In this document: positions 1 through 8,212 of the stretch, piece by piece
Numbering within the stretch: position 1 is the first letter of the stretch
How the letters are laid out: each line of letters starts with the position of its first letter
From: Acidobacteriota bacterium
Lineage (GTDB): Bacteria; Acidobacteriota; Thermoanaerobaculia; Thermoanaerobaculales; Thermoanaerobaculaceae
Direction: 5' to 3'
Assembly (NCBI GenBank): GCA_003158745.1
Contig: PMLC01000028.1
Span: forward strand, 11,487-69,134
DNA length: 57,648 nt
The notes under the pieces: generated by a model
What the model was told of the DNA's origin: nothing
Databases searched by the model: none
What the model saw: only the letters and a program-made list of their open reading frames with translations
Translations under genes and position numbers: made by a program

Positions 1-673
1 CGGGGAGATCGTCAGCTCCGGTGCGGAGTATGAGCTCGGCATCGCCGTCCGCGGCAACCAGAAGCTCCTCGGCGCGCTCCGGGGTGCAGCCCTGCGCGGC
101 GGCCACCACGGCCGTCATTTCCTCGCGACTCGGCGGCGGGACGCGCAGCTGGACGGTTCGTGAGACGATCGTCGGCAGCACCCGAGCCGGGTTGCTCGCG
201 AGCAGCAGGAAGACGGCCTGTGAGGGCGGTTCCTCGAGTGTCTTCAGGAGCGCTGAGCCAGCCTCGGAGTTGAGCGGCGGCGTCTGACACGAGTCCACGA
301 TGTACACGCGCCGCATCCCCTCGTACGGGTGCTGGGCCACCGAATCGACGACGCGCCGTGCTTGCTCGATCGAGATGTCCTTCTTGTCGGGCAGGACGGC
401 CACAATCTCAAGATCCGGATGGATACCGCGGCGGACACGCTCGCAGGAGCCGCACGCGCAGCCGGCCCCGCCCTCCCGCCGGCAGATCAGCGCGGCAGCA
501 AGCTCGAGGGCGAGGGCCTCCCGGCCGAGACCCGGAGCGCCCACCAACAGCAGCGTCGCCGGGAGCGCTCCGGAGGCGTGCAGCTCGAGACAGCGGGCAA
601 GCAGGCGCTGAACGCCGAGCCAGCCGGCCGGTTCGAGCGCGGCGGAAGGCCACGGAAGCTGGCTCGTGCTCAC
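1..673 (-). CDS. holB: DNA polymerase III delta' subunit (partial, 3' end outside window)
   Basis: I translated this frame by hand from a GTG at 673-671; it stays open for about 224 codons to the window edge. It encodes the clamp-loader delta' subunit, which with gamma/tau and delta loads the beta clamp. Visible marks are a degenerate P-loop (GAPGLGRE), a four-Cys zinc module ending in CACGSC, and the clamp-loader stretch SALLKTLEEPP followed by SNPARVLPTIVSR. The degenerate P-loop is normal for delta', which does not hydrolyse ATP. The start overlaps the tmk stop as GTGA, so the two genes are probably translationally coupled. The C-terminal collar domain lies outside the window. Confidence 0.9.
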   Translation of the reverse strand, partial: MSTSQLPWPSAALEPAGWLGVQRLLARCLELHASGALPATLLLVGAPGLGREALALELAAALICRREGGAGCACGSCERVRRGIHPDLEIVAVLPDKKDISIEQARRVVDSVAQHPYEGMRRVYIVDSCQTPPLNSEAGSALLKTLEEPPSQAVFLLLASNPARVLPTIVSRTVQLRVPPPSREEMTAVVAAAQGCTPERAEELLVAADGDAELILRTGADDLP

Positions 674-1302
674 GGGATGAGGTCCCCAACGGCGGCCACG
701 GCGCGAGCGTGGACCTCCTCGGCCGTGCCGCGCGCGTCGACCAGCACGACCCTGTGAGGCTCCCTCCGCGCGAGGTCGTGGTAGGCGGCAGCCACGGCTC
801 GGTGGAAGCCGATGGCCTCGTCCTCGAAACGACGGTTGTCGGCCGTCGTGCTCGGCCGGTAGCGGGCCCGCGCCAGGGCGAGCTCCACGTCAAGGTCGAA
901 GACCAAGGTGCGGTCGGGCACGACGCCCGCACATGCCAGCGTGTTCAGTCGCTCGACGGCGGCCCTATCGATCCCGCGGGCCCCCGCCTGGTACGCGACC
1001 GACGAGTCGGCAAAACGGTCCGAAAGCACGTACGCGCCGGCGTCGAGCCCGGGCCTGATGACCTCCGCCACGACCTGGGACCGGGCTGCTTCCAGCAGGA
1101 ACAGCTCGCTGACGGCAACCGGGCCAAAACGGGGATCGAGGAGCAAGTCGCGGACCCGCTCGCCCAACGGTGTCCCTCCGGGCTCGCGCGTCGTCACCAC
1201 CGCGAGGCTGCGATCCTCGAGGTGGCGGGCAAGCAACCGAAGCTGCGTGGTCTTGCCGCACCCCTCGATCCCTTCGAACGTGATCAGTTTTCCATCAGAC
1301 AC
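670..1302 (-). CDS. tmk: Thymidylate kinase (dTMP kinase)
   Basis: 210 residues, the usual length for bacterial Tmk, which phosphorylates dTMP to dTDP in the cytosol. The P-loop GIEGCGKT is at residues 11-18, followed by TREPGGTPLGE (the dTMP-binding TREP motif) and the DR motif in LSDRFADSSVAYQ. The LID region contains RYRPSTTADNRRFE. The start ATG is 81 nt from the divergent phosphatase gene, so promoters for both presumably lie in 1303-1383, although no clear -35/-10 pair was seen. The stop overlaps the holB start, a common tmk-holB arrangement. Confidence 0.95.
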   Translation of the reverse strand: MSDGKLITFEGIEGCGKTTQLRLLARHLEDRSLAVVTTREPGGTPLGERVRDLLLDPRFGPVAVSELFLLEAARSQVVAEVIRPGLDAGAYVLSDRFADSSVAYQAGARGIDRAAVERLNTLACAGVVPDRTLVFDLDVELALARARYRPSTTADNRRFEDEAIGFHRAVAAAYHDLARREPHRVVLVDARGTAEEVHARAVAAVGDLIP

Positions 1303-1383
1303 CGCACGATTCTAGCCTGGATCGCGTCGCTCGGCCCGGCTGAACCCCGTTTGCGGCTATCGCGTAGTATGGTTGTGCCGATC

Positions 1384-3927
1384 ATGAAGCACGGACGCTC
1401 CCCTGGGCTCGTTCCGGTCCTGACGTTCGGTGTGGCCGCGTTCCTCGTGGCCTGTCTTTCGATCCTCGACATGTTCCTGCCGCGGCCGTACGACGGCGTG
1501 ATCCTCGACCCCGACCGAAGCGAGCTTGTGGTCAGGTCACTGGCACCGGACTCCGGAGCCGCGGCTGGCGGAGTTCAGGCGGGCGACCGGATCGCCGGCG
1601 TGGGGCGCGAAGTCGTGCGCAGCGCATCCGAAGCAGCACACGCGCTGCAGCGGCACAAGATCGGCGAGCGCGTTCCGTACCTTCTGGAGCGAAACGGTAC
1701 CCTGGTCGAGGTGGAGGTGAAGATCGGCCCCCGCCGGCTCGGGACCGCATCGTACATCTACGCGTGCTTCTCGGGGTTCGTCTTCTTCTTTATCGGACTG
1801 TACGTCTTATGGCAACGGCAGGACGAGCCGCGAGGGGGGCCGAGCTACGTCTTCTTCACGCTTTGCACGCTGTTCCTGCTGTTCCTCGTGTGCCGCCTGC
1901 GGCCAGCATCGTACTCGTGGGTGGACGGTGTCGTGCTCAACACGGGCACCTTGTCGCTTCTCGTTTTGCCGGCTGCGTTCCTGCACTTCTTCCTGGTCTT
2001 CCCGCGCCGCCTCAGGCTGAAACTCGTGAACCCCGCCGAACCGTGGGAAGGCTCCGGCGGTCAACTGCTGCAGGCGACCGAGCGCTTCGTCAACGAGTCC
2101 CCGGCGTTCTTCCGCCTTCTCTACCTGCTTCCGCCAGTTTTCTTCGTGGCAACGCTGCTGGTGGGGTCGCTCTTCGCGGTCCGCATCCGGCTCGTGTCGG
2201 GGGCGCCGATCTCGAGCTGGGTGCTGATGGGGGACTACCTGGTGCTGGGCCTCCTGGCCCTTCTCGGTTCGCTGTTGCGCGCGGAGGAAGGGCGGGAACG
2301 GCGGCAGATCGCAGCCGTCTTCATCGGGACGGTGGCCGGAATCACGCCGTTCCTCGTGCTCGGGGTGGTCTTCCCCTCGCTGCTGCGGACGGACCGGTTC
2401 CTCTCCTGGGGCGTGGCGCCCCTGATCCTGGTGCCGCTGACGTTCGCGTATGCGATCGTCCGTTTCCAGTTCTTCGACATCCGGGTCATCGTCCGGAAGT
2501 CGCTCCTCTACACGTTTGCGACCGCGATGGTGGCCGGGATCTACGGACTGGGAATCGCCACCTCCACGCTGCTCTTTTCAGGCTCCTCCCCGTACTTCCC
2601 GTTGCTCCTCGCGCTTGCGGTTCTCGCGATCTTCGACCCGCTCCGGCGTCGCCTCCAGGAGCCGGTTGACCGGTTCTTCTTCCGCGAGGTGTACGACGCG
2701 CGTCGCGCGGTCGAGGAGGTGAGCGCGGCCGTCGTGCGCGAGTTCTCGATCGACGGGCTCGAAGCTCTGCTGGCCACGAGACTATCCGAGATCATGCACC
2801 TGGAATGGGCGGCACTCTACGTCCGCGAGGGGGCGGTGTTGGTCTCGCGGACTGCACCGCCGCCGCTCCCGCGGGAGATCTCCGCACGAACGCTGGCCAT
2901 CGAGGAGCTCACGCGCCAGGACGAGCCGGTCCGGCCGGCGTTGCTGGAGCCGCTCAAGGCGCTCGACGCCGGCTCGCGTCGGCTGCTCGAGCAGTTCGCG
3001 GGCCAGGGGGTTCGCCTGTTTGTCCCGTTACGTACGCGCGAGCAGCTCCATGCCGTACTGGCCCTGGGTCCGAAACGGTCCGAGGAAGAGTTTGGGCGCG
3101 ACGACCTTCAGCTGGTGCGAACCCTCGCCAACCAGGGTGCCGTGGCGATCGAGAACGCCCGCCTGCTGCGCGAGAGGACTCATCAAGTCGAGCTCGAAAA
3201 AGAGCTGGAGATCGCGCGCCGCGTCCAGTTCTCACTCATTCCGTTGGAGCTGCCGTCCCCAGCCGGATGGCTTGTCGCCGGGCGCTGCGTCCCCGCGCGC
3301 CAGGTGGGAGGCGACTTCTACGACGCGATCGCGGGCAGTGGCGACGGTTCGGTGGCCCTGGTGGTGGGAGATGTTTCGGGCAAGTCCGTGGCCGGCGCGA
3401 TGCTCATGGTGGCTGCAAGGGAGGTGTTGCACACGGCGGCCCTCGGCGGCGCCTCGCCGGAGCAGCTCCTCGAAGTCGCCAACCAGCGCCTTTACACCCC
3501 CCAGCACAGGCTGTTCGTGGCACTCGCGTACATGCTGCTTCGGTCGGAGGGGACTGGTGTGTATGCACTCGCCGGTCAGCCCGCACCGCTGCTTCGGCGT
3601 TCGTCGGGAGCGGTCGAGGAGTTGCCGGCGCCAATGCACCGTCTGCCTGTCGGAGCGCTCAAGGACGCCCATTGGGATGTAATGCCGTTTGCCGCCCGCC
3701 CGGGCGACCTGCTGCTCCTGTACTCGGACGGTCTCACCGACGCTCGCACGCCCGACGGGGAGACCTTCGGGGACGAGCGGCTCGCTCGGTGCCTGGCCGG
3801 ATCCCGAGGGGATCCGCAAGCCGTGGTGGACGAGGTCATGCGCGCCGTTGATGCATTCAGCGCAGGGAGCGAACCCTACGACGACATCACGCTCGTGGCT
3901 GCCCAGTGGACCGGAGAACCGAGATGA
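1384..3927 (+). CDS. Membrane PDZ-GAF-PP2C (SpoIIE-type) serine phosphatase
   Basis: 847 residues from ATG 1384; ATG 1369 is in frame and also possible. Order of parts: an N-terminal membrane segment (about 10-30), a PDZ-like domain (about 38-110, with VQAGDRIAGV), roughly seven or eight further hydrophobic segments to about residue 420, a GAF-like domain, then a PP2C/SpoIIE phosphatase. The phosphatase shows the metal-binding motifs GGDFYDAI, VGDVSGKSVAGAM, LLYSDGLTDA and YDDITLV. Such phosphatases dephosphorylate STAS antagonists in partner-switching systems. The frame stays open far upstream over tmk, but that stretch is antisense shadow. It overlaps the sigma-54 activator gene by ATGA, so membrane sensing and transcriptional control are probably linked. 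Confidence 0.88.
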   Translation: MKHGRSPGLVPVLTFGVAAFLVACLSILDMFLPRPYDGVILDPDRSELVVRSLAPDSGAAAGGVQAGDRIAGVGREVVRSASEAAHALQRHKIGERVPYLLERNGTLVEVEVKIGPRRLGTASYIYACFSGFVFFFIGLYVLWQRQDEPRGGPSYVFFTLCTLFLLFLVCRLRPASYSWVDGVVLNTGTLSLLVLPAAFLHFFLVFPRRLRLKLVNPAEPWEGSGGQLLQATERFVNESPAFFRLLYLLPPVFFVATLLVGSLFAVRIRLVSGAPISSWVLMGDYLVLGLLALLGSLLRAEEGRERRQIAAVFIGTVAGITPFLVLGVVFPSLLRTDRFLSWGVAPLILVPLTFAYAIVRFQFFDIRVIVRKSLLYTFATAMVAGIYGLGIATSTLLFSGSSPYFPLLLALAVLAIFDPLRRRLQEPVDRFFFREVYDARRAVEEVSAAVVREFSIDGLEALLATRLSEIMHLEWAALYVREGAVLVSRTAPPPLPREISARTLAIEELTRQDEPVRPALLEPLKALDAGSRRLLEQFAGQGVRLFVPLRTREQLHAVLALGPKRSEEEFGRDDLQLVRTLANQGAVAIENARLLRERTHQVELEKELEIARRVQFSLIPLELPSPAGWLVAGRCVPARQVGGDFYDAIAGSGDGSVALVVGDVSGKSVAGAMLMVAAREVLHTAALGGASPEQLLEVANQRLYTPQHRLFVALAYMLLRSEGTGVYALAGQPAPLLRRSSGAVEELPAPMHRLPVGALKDAHWDVMPFAARPGDLLLLYSDGLTDARTPDGETFGDERLARCLAGSRGDPQAVVDEVMRAVDAFSAGSEPYDDITLVAAQWTGEPR

Positions 3928-5465
3928 CCACGAGCACGCGCGAGGGATGGCGTCGAGCCAGGCTTGAGACGATTCTCGACCTCTCGCTCGCCCTGGCTGG
4001 ACCGCGGCGCGAGGGCGAGGTCGTCGAAGAGCTGGTGCAGCGGGCGGTCGGCCTGCTGGACGCGCGTGCAGGCATCGCTGTATCCCTCGCGCCGTCGCTG
4101 GAGCCGGCCACTGTTGTCTCGGTCGGGTGGCCGGCGGCGCCCGGCAGCGTGGAGCGTCTGGTGGCGGCGCCATCGCTTCAGGAGGTGCGCGCGGGTGCAG
4201 TGGCGCGAATCGCGGGGCACATCTTGGGGCTCCCGTTCACGGAGGTGCTGGCCGCACCGTGCCTGTGGCGAGAGGAGCTGATGGGTGTGGTCGCGGTCGC
4301 GGACAAAGAGGCGCGGGAGGGGCGGGCGCGGTTCGACGACGAGGACGTCACGTTCCTGCGATCCCTGGCCTTGCTGGCTGCGCCGGCCATTGCATCGGGG
4401 CGCACGCTCGAAGAGGCCCAGCGCCGGCGCTTGCTGCTCGAGGAGGAGAACCGCGTGCTTCGAATGGGTGTCGGGGAGGAGGCCGGGCTCGTCGGCCAGG
4501 CCCCTGCCTTTCGCCGGGTCCTGGAACTTGCCAGGCGCGTGGCGGCTAGCGATGTCACGGTGCTGATCCGCGGCGAATCCGGCACCGGGAAGGAGCGGCT
4601 TGCCCGTCTGCTCCATTCCTTCTCGGCTCGTCAGAAAGGGCCGTTCGTGCCTCTGAACTGTGCTGCGGTGCCCGAGACTCTGCTGGAGGCGGAGCTCTTC
4701 GGCATCGAGAAGGGGGTCGCGACAGGTGTGACGGCTCGCCCGGGCAGGTTCGAGCTGGCGAACGGCGGCACGCTCTTTCTCGACGAGATCGGTGACCTCA
4801 CCCCCGTGCTCCAGGCCAAGTTGCTCAGGGTGGTCCAGGAGCGTGAGGTGGAGCGGGTGGGTGGGAGGCAGCGCATCAGGGTCAATGTCCGGCTCGTCAC
4901 CGCGACGAATCGGGACCTCGAAGGGATGCTCGGTCGGGGTGAGTTTCGGCAGGACCTGTACTACCGCTTGCGCGTCGTGGAGCTCACGCTCCCGCCGCTG
5001 AGGGAGCGCTACGAGGACATACCCCTGCTTGCGCAGCACTTCGTGAGCCTGCACGGCCGGCGAATGGGAAAGGACGCTCTGCACCTTGCCCGCGGCGCGC
5101 TCGAGTTGTTGCTCCGGCACGATTTTCCCGGCAACGTTCGCGAGCTCGAGAATCTCGTCGAGGCGGCGGCGGCGCTGACATCGGGCGACCGCGTCGATGC
5201 CGAGGACGTGCGTCTCGCGATGGGCGTCGGCCGGGTCCCCACCGGCGCCCAGGCCGGGACACTCGACGAGGTCCTCCGCTTGCATGTCACTCAAACGCTC
5301 GAGCGTCACGGAGGCAATCGCGCCGCCGCAGCGCGAGCGCTCGGCATCGACCGGACGACGCTGTATCGGATGTTAGTGAGGTGGAATGCAACACATGATG
5401 CACATCGCATCATGCCGGAGAAAGCGAACCCGGCTAAGGCTTCTGGACAGGAGGATGCCTCGTGA
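3924..5465 (+). CDS. Sigma-54-dependent activator, GAF-AAA+-Fis
   Basis: 513 residues from ATG 3924, which overlaps the upstream TGA; an in-frame GTG at 3906 is less likely. A GAF-type sensor covers about 15-165 and a short coiled stretch precedes the AAA+ domain (about 187-420). Walker A is GESGTGKE (217-224) and Walker B GGTLFLDE (281-288), and the R-finger region RQDLYYRL and FPGNVRELENLV are present. A Fis-type helix-turn-helix (GGNRAAAARALGIDRTTLYRML) ends the protein. The sigma-54 contact loop normally reads GAFTGA; here residues 264-269 read GVATGV. A dyad and a -24/-12 promoter lie just downstream, so the probable target is the following rsbW-like operon. There is no response-regulator receiver domain, so activation is probably by a ligand or by protein contact. 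Confidence 0.9.
   Translation: MTTSTREGWRRARLETILDLSLALAGPRREGEVVEELVQRAVGLLDARAGIAVSLAPSLEPATVVSVGWPAAPGSVERLVAAPSLQEVRAGAVARIAGHILGLPFTEVLAAPCLWREELMGVVAVADKEAREGRARFDDEDVTFLRSLALLAAPAIASGRTLEEAQRRRLLLEEENRVLRMGVGEEAGLVGQAPAFRRVLELARRVAASDVTVLIRGESGTGKERLARLLHSFSARQKGPFVPLNCAAVPETLLEAELFGIEKGVATGVTARPGRFELANGGTLFLDEIGDLTPVLQAKLLRVVQEREVERVGGRQRIRVNVRLVTATNRDLEGMLGRGEFRQDLYYRLRVVELTLPPLRERYEDIPLLAQHFVSLHGRRMGKDALHLARGALELLLRHDFPGNVRELENLVEAAAALTSGDRVDAEDVRLAMGVGRVPTGAQAGTLDEVLRLHVTQTLERHGGNRAAAARALGIDRTTLYRMLVRWNATHDAHRIMPEKANPAKASGQEDAS
5395..5413. promoter_or_regulatory. Perfect 7-bp dyad inside the activator's 3' end
   Basis: ATGATGC and GCATCAT are perfect inverted arms separated by 5 nt, within the last codons of the sigma-54 activator gene. 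A TGCAACA half-site identical to the arms of the 5477 dyad lies just before it at 5387-5393. Position relative to the -24/-12 promoter (about 165 bp upstream) fits an enhancer region, but binding is inference. Confidence 0.35.
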
Positions 5466-5476
5466 GTCCGTCGACC

Positions 5477-5493
5477 TGTTGCATAGTGCAACA
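5477..5493. promoter_or_regulatory. Candidate enhancer (UAS) for the sigma-54 activator
   Basis: TGTTGCA-TAG-TGCAACA is a perfect palindrome with 7-bp arms and a 3-bp centre, immediately after the activator's stop codon. It is centred about 100 bp upstream of the predicted start of the sigma-54 promoter at 5559-5575, the usual distance for an NtrC-family binding site. A third copy of the half-site TGCAACA is at 5387-5393. Confidence 0.6.
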
Positions 5494-5558
5494 TGTTTTG
5501 CAGGGCCGCGCACCGAGCATTTCCACGTATCCCGTTGATTGTGAAATGGTTCTACAGC

Positions 5559-5575
5559 TTGGCCGGCGAATTGCA
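5559..5575 (+). promoter_or_regulatory. Sigma-54 (-24/-12) promoter
   Basis: The sequence TTGGCCGGCGAATTGCA has the GG and GC dinucleotides separated by exactly 10 bp, matching consensus TGGC-N7-TTGCA. Predicted initiation is near 5586. It sits between a sigma-54 activator gene and the rsbW/STAS/PP2C operon and reads toward that operon, leaving a leader of about 200 nt. Confidence 0.7.
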
Positions 5576-5786
5576 CAGTGCGCTGGGCATGGTGCCGCTC
5601 CCCTCAGTCAGCCTGCTCGCTGGTCGGCTCCTGGAGCCGCTCAGCAAGCCATGGGCGGTGGTCGGCGGGGGGATGGTCGGCGGCGGTGCGTTTCATGCGA
5701 CTGCGATCGTCCAGGGTGCTCGGCTCGCATGGCGCCTGCTCACCGTCCTTCTGACGCTGTGAACCCACGAGAAGGAAGCCTCGCGA

Positions 5787-6212
5787 ATGGCTGAGCCCGT
5801 TCGGCTGCGCCTCGTCCTGCCGCGCGTTGCGCGCGCTGAGTTGATCGCGGGCGACGCGATGGACGATCTCGGGCGGCGCATCTCTTTTCCGCGTGATACC
5901 CTTGCGGAGGTCAAACTGGCGGTTGTGGAGGCATGCCTGAATGCTCTCGAGTACAGCGCCGGTGAGGTGGCGGTCGAGCTTACCGCCCATGGCGACGACG
6001 CCCAGCCGTGGATTGAGGTGGTCGTGACAGATCACGGGCCCGGGTTCGACCCGTCAGGGGTGTCGCGTCCGGTGCTGGAGGCCAAACTGCACGCTCCGCG
6101 CAAGCGCGGGTGGGGACTCGAGCTGATCCGGCGCCTCATGGATGACGTCACGATCACGTCTCGCCCCGGTCTGACCACGGTTCACATGATCCGGCGCACG
6201 GGAGGCGAGTGA
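5787..6212 (+). CDS. RsbW/SpoIIAB-like serine kinase (anti-sigma factor, GHKL ATPase)
   Basis: 141 residues, the normal length. GHKL ATP-binding boxes are visible: N-box EACLNALEYS (48-57), G1 DHGPGF (82-87) and G2 KRGWGLELI (106-114). In the family, this kinase binds a sigma factor or another target and phosphorylates a STAS antagonist. An AAGGAAG ribosome site precedes the ATG. The stop overlaps the next gene as GTGA. It is first in the transcript expected from the sigma-54 promoter at 5559. No sigma factor is encoded nearby, so the target is unknown. Confidence 0.88.
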   Translation: MAEPVRLRLVLPRVARAELIAGDAMDDLGRRISFPRDTLAEVKLAVVEACLNALEYSAGEVAVELTAHGDDAQPWIEVVVTDHGPGFDPSGVSRPVLEAKLHAPRKRGWGLELIRRLMDDVTITSRPGLTTVHMIRRTGGE

Positions 6213-6571
6213 CGGTGGACACGTTCGAACTCACGCTGGTGGCGCAAGAAGGTCAGACGGCGGTGCTGGAGGTGGCTGGCTACATCAATAACGAGGGCGG
6301 CGAGGTCATCGCCCGCGAGGCACGCAAGCTCCTCGACTCGGGCTGCCGCAATCTCCTCTTCGACCTGCGCGCGACCCGGATCATCAACTCGATCGGGATC
6401 TCGCTCCTGCTCGAAGTGCTGGAGCGGACGCTCGAGGTCAAGGGCACGCTTGCCTTTTGCTCCCTGACTCCCAGCATCGCCAAGACCTTCCAGATCATGG
6501 GGCTTGCACAGTACGCCCGGATCTTTCCCGACCGACCAGCGGCCCTTGACGAGCTCACCGCGGCCCGATGA
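6209..6571 (+). CDS. STAS-domain anti-sigma factor antagonist
   Basis: 120 residues from GTG 6209, which overlaps the kinase stop; GTG 6215 is an alternative start. It has the SpoIIAA/RsbV fold pattern, with VLEVAGYINNEGGE near the N-terminus. The phosphorylation loop reads RIINSIGISLLLEV, and Ser61 aligns with the phosphorylated serine of SpoIIAA. It would be phosphorylated by the preceding kinase and dephosphorylated by one or both PP2C proteins encoded here. The stop overlaps the next gene as ATGA. Confidence 0.88.
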   Translation: MTVDTFELTLVAQEGQTAVLEVAGYINNEGGEVIAREARKLLDSGCRNLLFDLRATRIINSIGISLLLEVLERTLEVKGTLAFCSLTPSIAKTFQIMGLAQYARIFPDRPAALDELTAAR

Positions 6572-8112
6572 ACGACGTCTTGAAGGTCCTCGAGTGCGCG
6601 GCTCGCCCGCATAAAGAGGACGGCATTCCGCTCCCGCACGCCGTGCTCGATGTCCTGGCGGCGGAGTTGGGCGCCGTCGGGGGGGGGATCGGTTGGGGCA
6701 GTAAGGTGCTCGCGAGCACTGGTGTTTCCCCGGTTGCGTCTCGCAGATTCGAGCTGCCCTCGGGCCGGGATGTCTTCTGGTTCGACCTTGCTGGCGGCGA
6801 CGACCCGTCGGAGCCGTTGCTGCTGGCGGCAGGAGTCGTGCTCGGTTCCTGGGTGATGCGCGAGGAGCTCAAACAGGCGCGCTTCGCCGAGCGGCGGAGG
6901 ATGTGGGAGGTGGAGTCGCTGCGGGCGATCGCCGAGGCACTCGGTGGGACCCTCGAGCAGGCCCGCATCGCGGAGGAACTGCTGATGCACGCCACCGCGC
7001 TGCTGGATGCGCGGCGTGGCGAGGTCTGGCTTACCGCCCAGGGCCAGGCAGACCTTGGTTCGCGCGTCGCTGGAGCGGAAACGACGAACGTCTGCGCCGA
7101 CGGCGGATGCATGATCGCGGCGCGTGTCGGCGGCGCTGTCCTGAGCCGAGACGAGGCGCGTGTGCTCCCCGAGGAGGGGCTGGTCGAGCCGGGGAGGCTC
7201 GCGGTTCCCGTGACGGGCCGGCGCGGCCGGCTCGGGGTGCTGGCGCTCGCCGAGCGCGAGGTCCGTGGCGGCACCGCTCCGTTCGCTGCGACCGACGCCG
7301 AGACGCTGGCGCTGTACGCTTCTGCGGGGGCCGTTGCACTTGAGAGTGCGTCGCTCCACCTCGAATCCCTGGAGCAGGAACGCACCGAGCGTGAGCTGGA
7401 GCTCGCGGCCACGATCCAGCGCCAGCTTCTCCCCGCATCGATCCCAACGCTACCGGGCTTCGACATCGCCGCGAAGAGCCAGCCCTCGCGCCGGCTGGGC
7501 GGCGACGTGTACGATGTCATCGCGACCCCGCAGGGGCTCTTTCTCATGCTCGGCGACGTGGCCGGGAAGGGTGTGCCTGCGGCGCTCATGGCGGCGTCGC
7601 TTCAGGCGGCCGTGCGTATTCTGATGCAGGGCTCCCCAACACTCGAGGAGCTGGTGCGTCAGCTCCACGTGCACGTCCTCAGGTCGACACCCGAAAGCAA
7701 GTTCGTCACGATTTTCCTGGCTTACCTTCGCAGCAGCGGCGAGCTGGAGTGGGTCTCGGCCGGGCACAACCCCGTCCTGCTGTTTGGTCCCTCGGGTGCG
7801 TGCTCTCAGCTGCGGGCGATCGGGCCGCCGCTCGGACTGCTCCCGGACGTGAAATATCCTGCGAGCCGTGCCGAGCTGGCCCCCGGTTCCGTGCTGCTGG
7901 CCTATACGGACGGCATGTCGGAGGCCCCCGCACCCGGCGAGGACGGTGCCGACTTTGGGATCGAGGGGATCGCCTCCCTGGCGACTGCGCACCGGGGCCT
8001 GAACATGGAGCGTCTGGTCAGCGAGTTGTTCGCAGCGGTGACGGCCCACACCGGCGGCGCCCCGGCCCACGACGACCGCACGGTGCTGGCTGCAAGCCGC
8101 ATTTCCGCGTGA
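6568..8112 (+). CDS. Cytoplasmic GAF-PP2C (SpoIIE-type) serine phosphatase
   Basis: 514 residues, with no membrane segment. The first half is GAF-like; a short coiled linker (about 265-285) leads into a PP2C/SpoIIE domain with GGDVYDVIA, LGDVAGKGVPAALM, LLAYTDGMSEA and HDDRTVL, which carry the metal-binding aspartates. It is the last gene of the rsbW-STAS-PP2C operon and is followed by a strong terminator. It probably resets the STAS protein at 6209 in response to a signal bound by the GAF region. A second, membrane-bound PP2C is encoded at 1384, so two inputs may feed one switch. Confidence 0.88.
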   Translation: MNDVLKVLECAARPHKEDGIPLPHAVLDVLAAELGAVGGGIGWGSKVLASTGVSPVASRRFELPSGRDVFWFDLAGGDDPSEPLLLAAGVVLGSWVMREELKQARFAERRRMWEVESLRAIAEALGGTLEQARIAEELLMHATALLDARRGEVWLTAQGQADLGSRVAGAETTNVCADGGCMIAARVGGAVLSRDEARVLPEEGLVEPGRLAVPVTGRRGRLGVLALAEREVRGGTAPFAATDAETLALYASAGAVALESASLHLESLEQERTERELELAATIQRQLLPASIPTLPGFDIAAKSQPSRRLGGDVYDVIATPQGLFLMLGDVAGKGVPAALMAASLQAAVRILMQGSPTLEELVRQLHVHVLRSTPESKFVTIFLAYLRSSGELEWVSAGHNPVLLFGPSGACSQLRAIGPPLGLLPDVKYPASRAELAPGSVLLAYTDGMSEAPAPGEDGADFGIEGIASLATAHRGLNMERLVSELFAAVTAHTGGAPAHDDRTVLAASRISA

Positions 8113-8178
8113 CCCTCGTCACCGACACAGTACCGAACGAGCCCTAATCTCAGTACGGTTCCGTCTTCTCCTTCCTCC

Positions 8179-8209
8179 GGCGCCCCAATTGTGGGGCGCT
8201 CAGTTTTTT
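8179..8209 (+). terminator. Rho-independent terminator
   Basis: GCGCCCC and GGGGCGC form a perfect 7-bp stem around AATTGT, followed after a few bases by six T (8204-8209). It ends the rsbW-like/STAS/PP2C transcript. Confidence 0.85.
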
Positions 8210-8212
8210 GTT

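Noticed and set aside
358-1368. Open frame extending the PDZ-PP2C gene some 340 codons upstream
   Set aside because: It runs antisense to holB and tmk, is rich in Arg/Pro/Gly, and the natural start with a membrane segment is at 1384.
3876-5309. 477-codon minus-strand open frame
   Set aside because: Antisense to the sigma-54 activator; no recognisable domain.
5493-5588. Start of an 89-codon ORF before the sigma-54 promoter
   Set aside because: It begins inside the enhancer dyad, upstream of the predicted transcription start, so it is unlikely to be translated.
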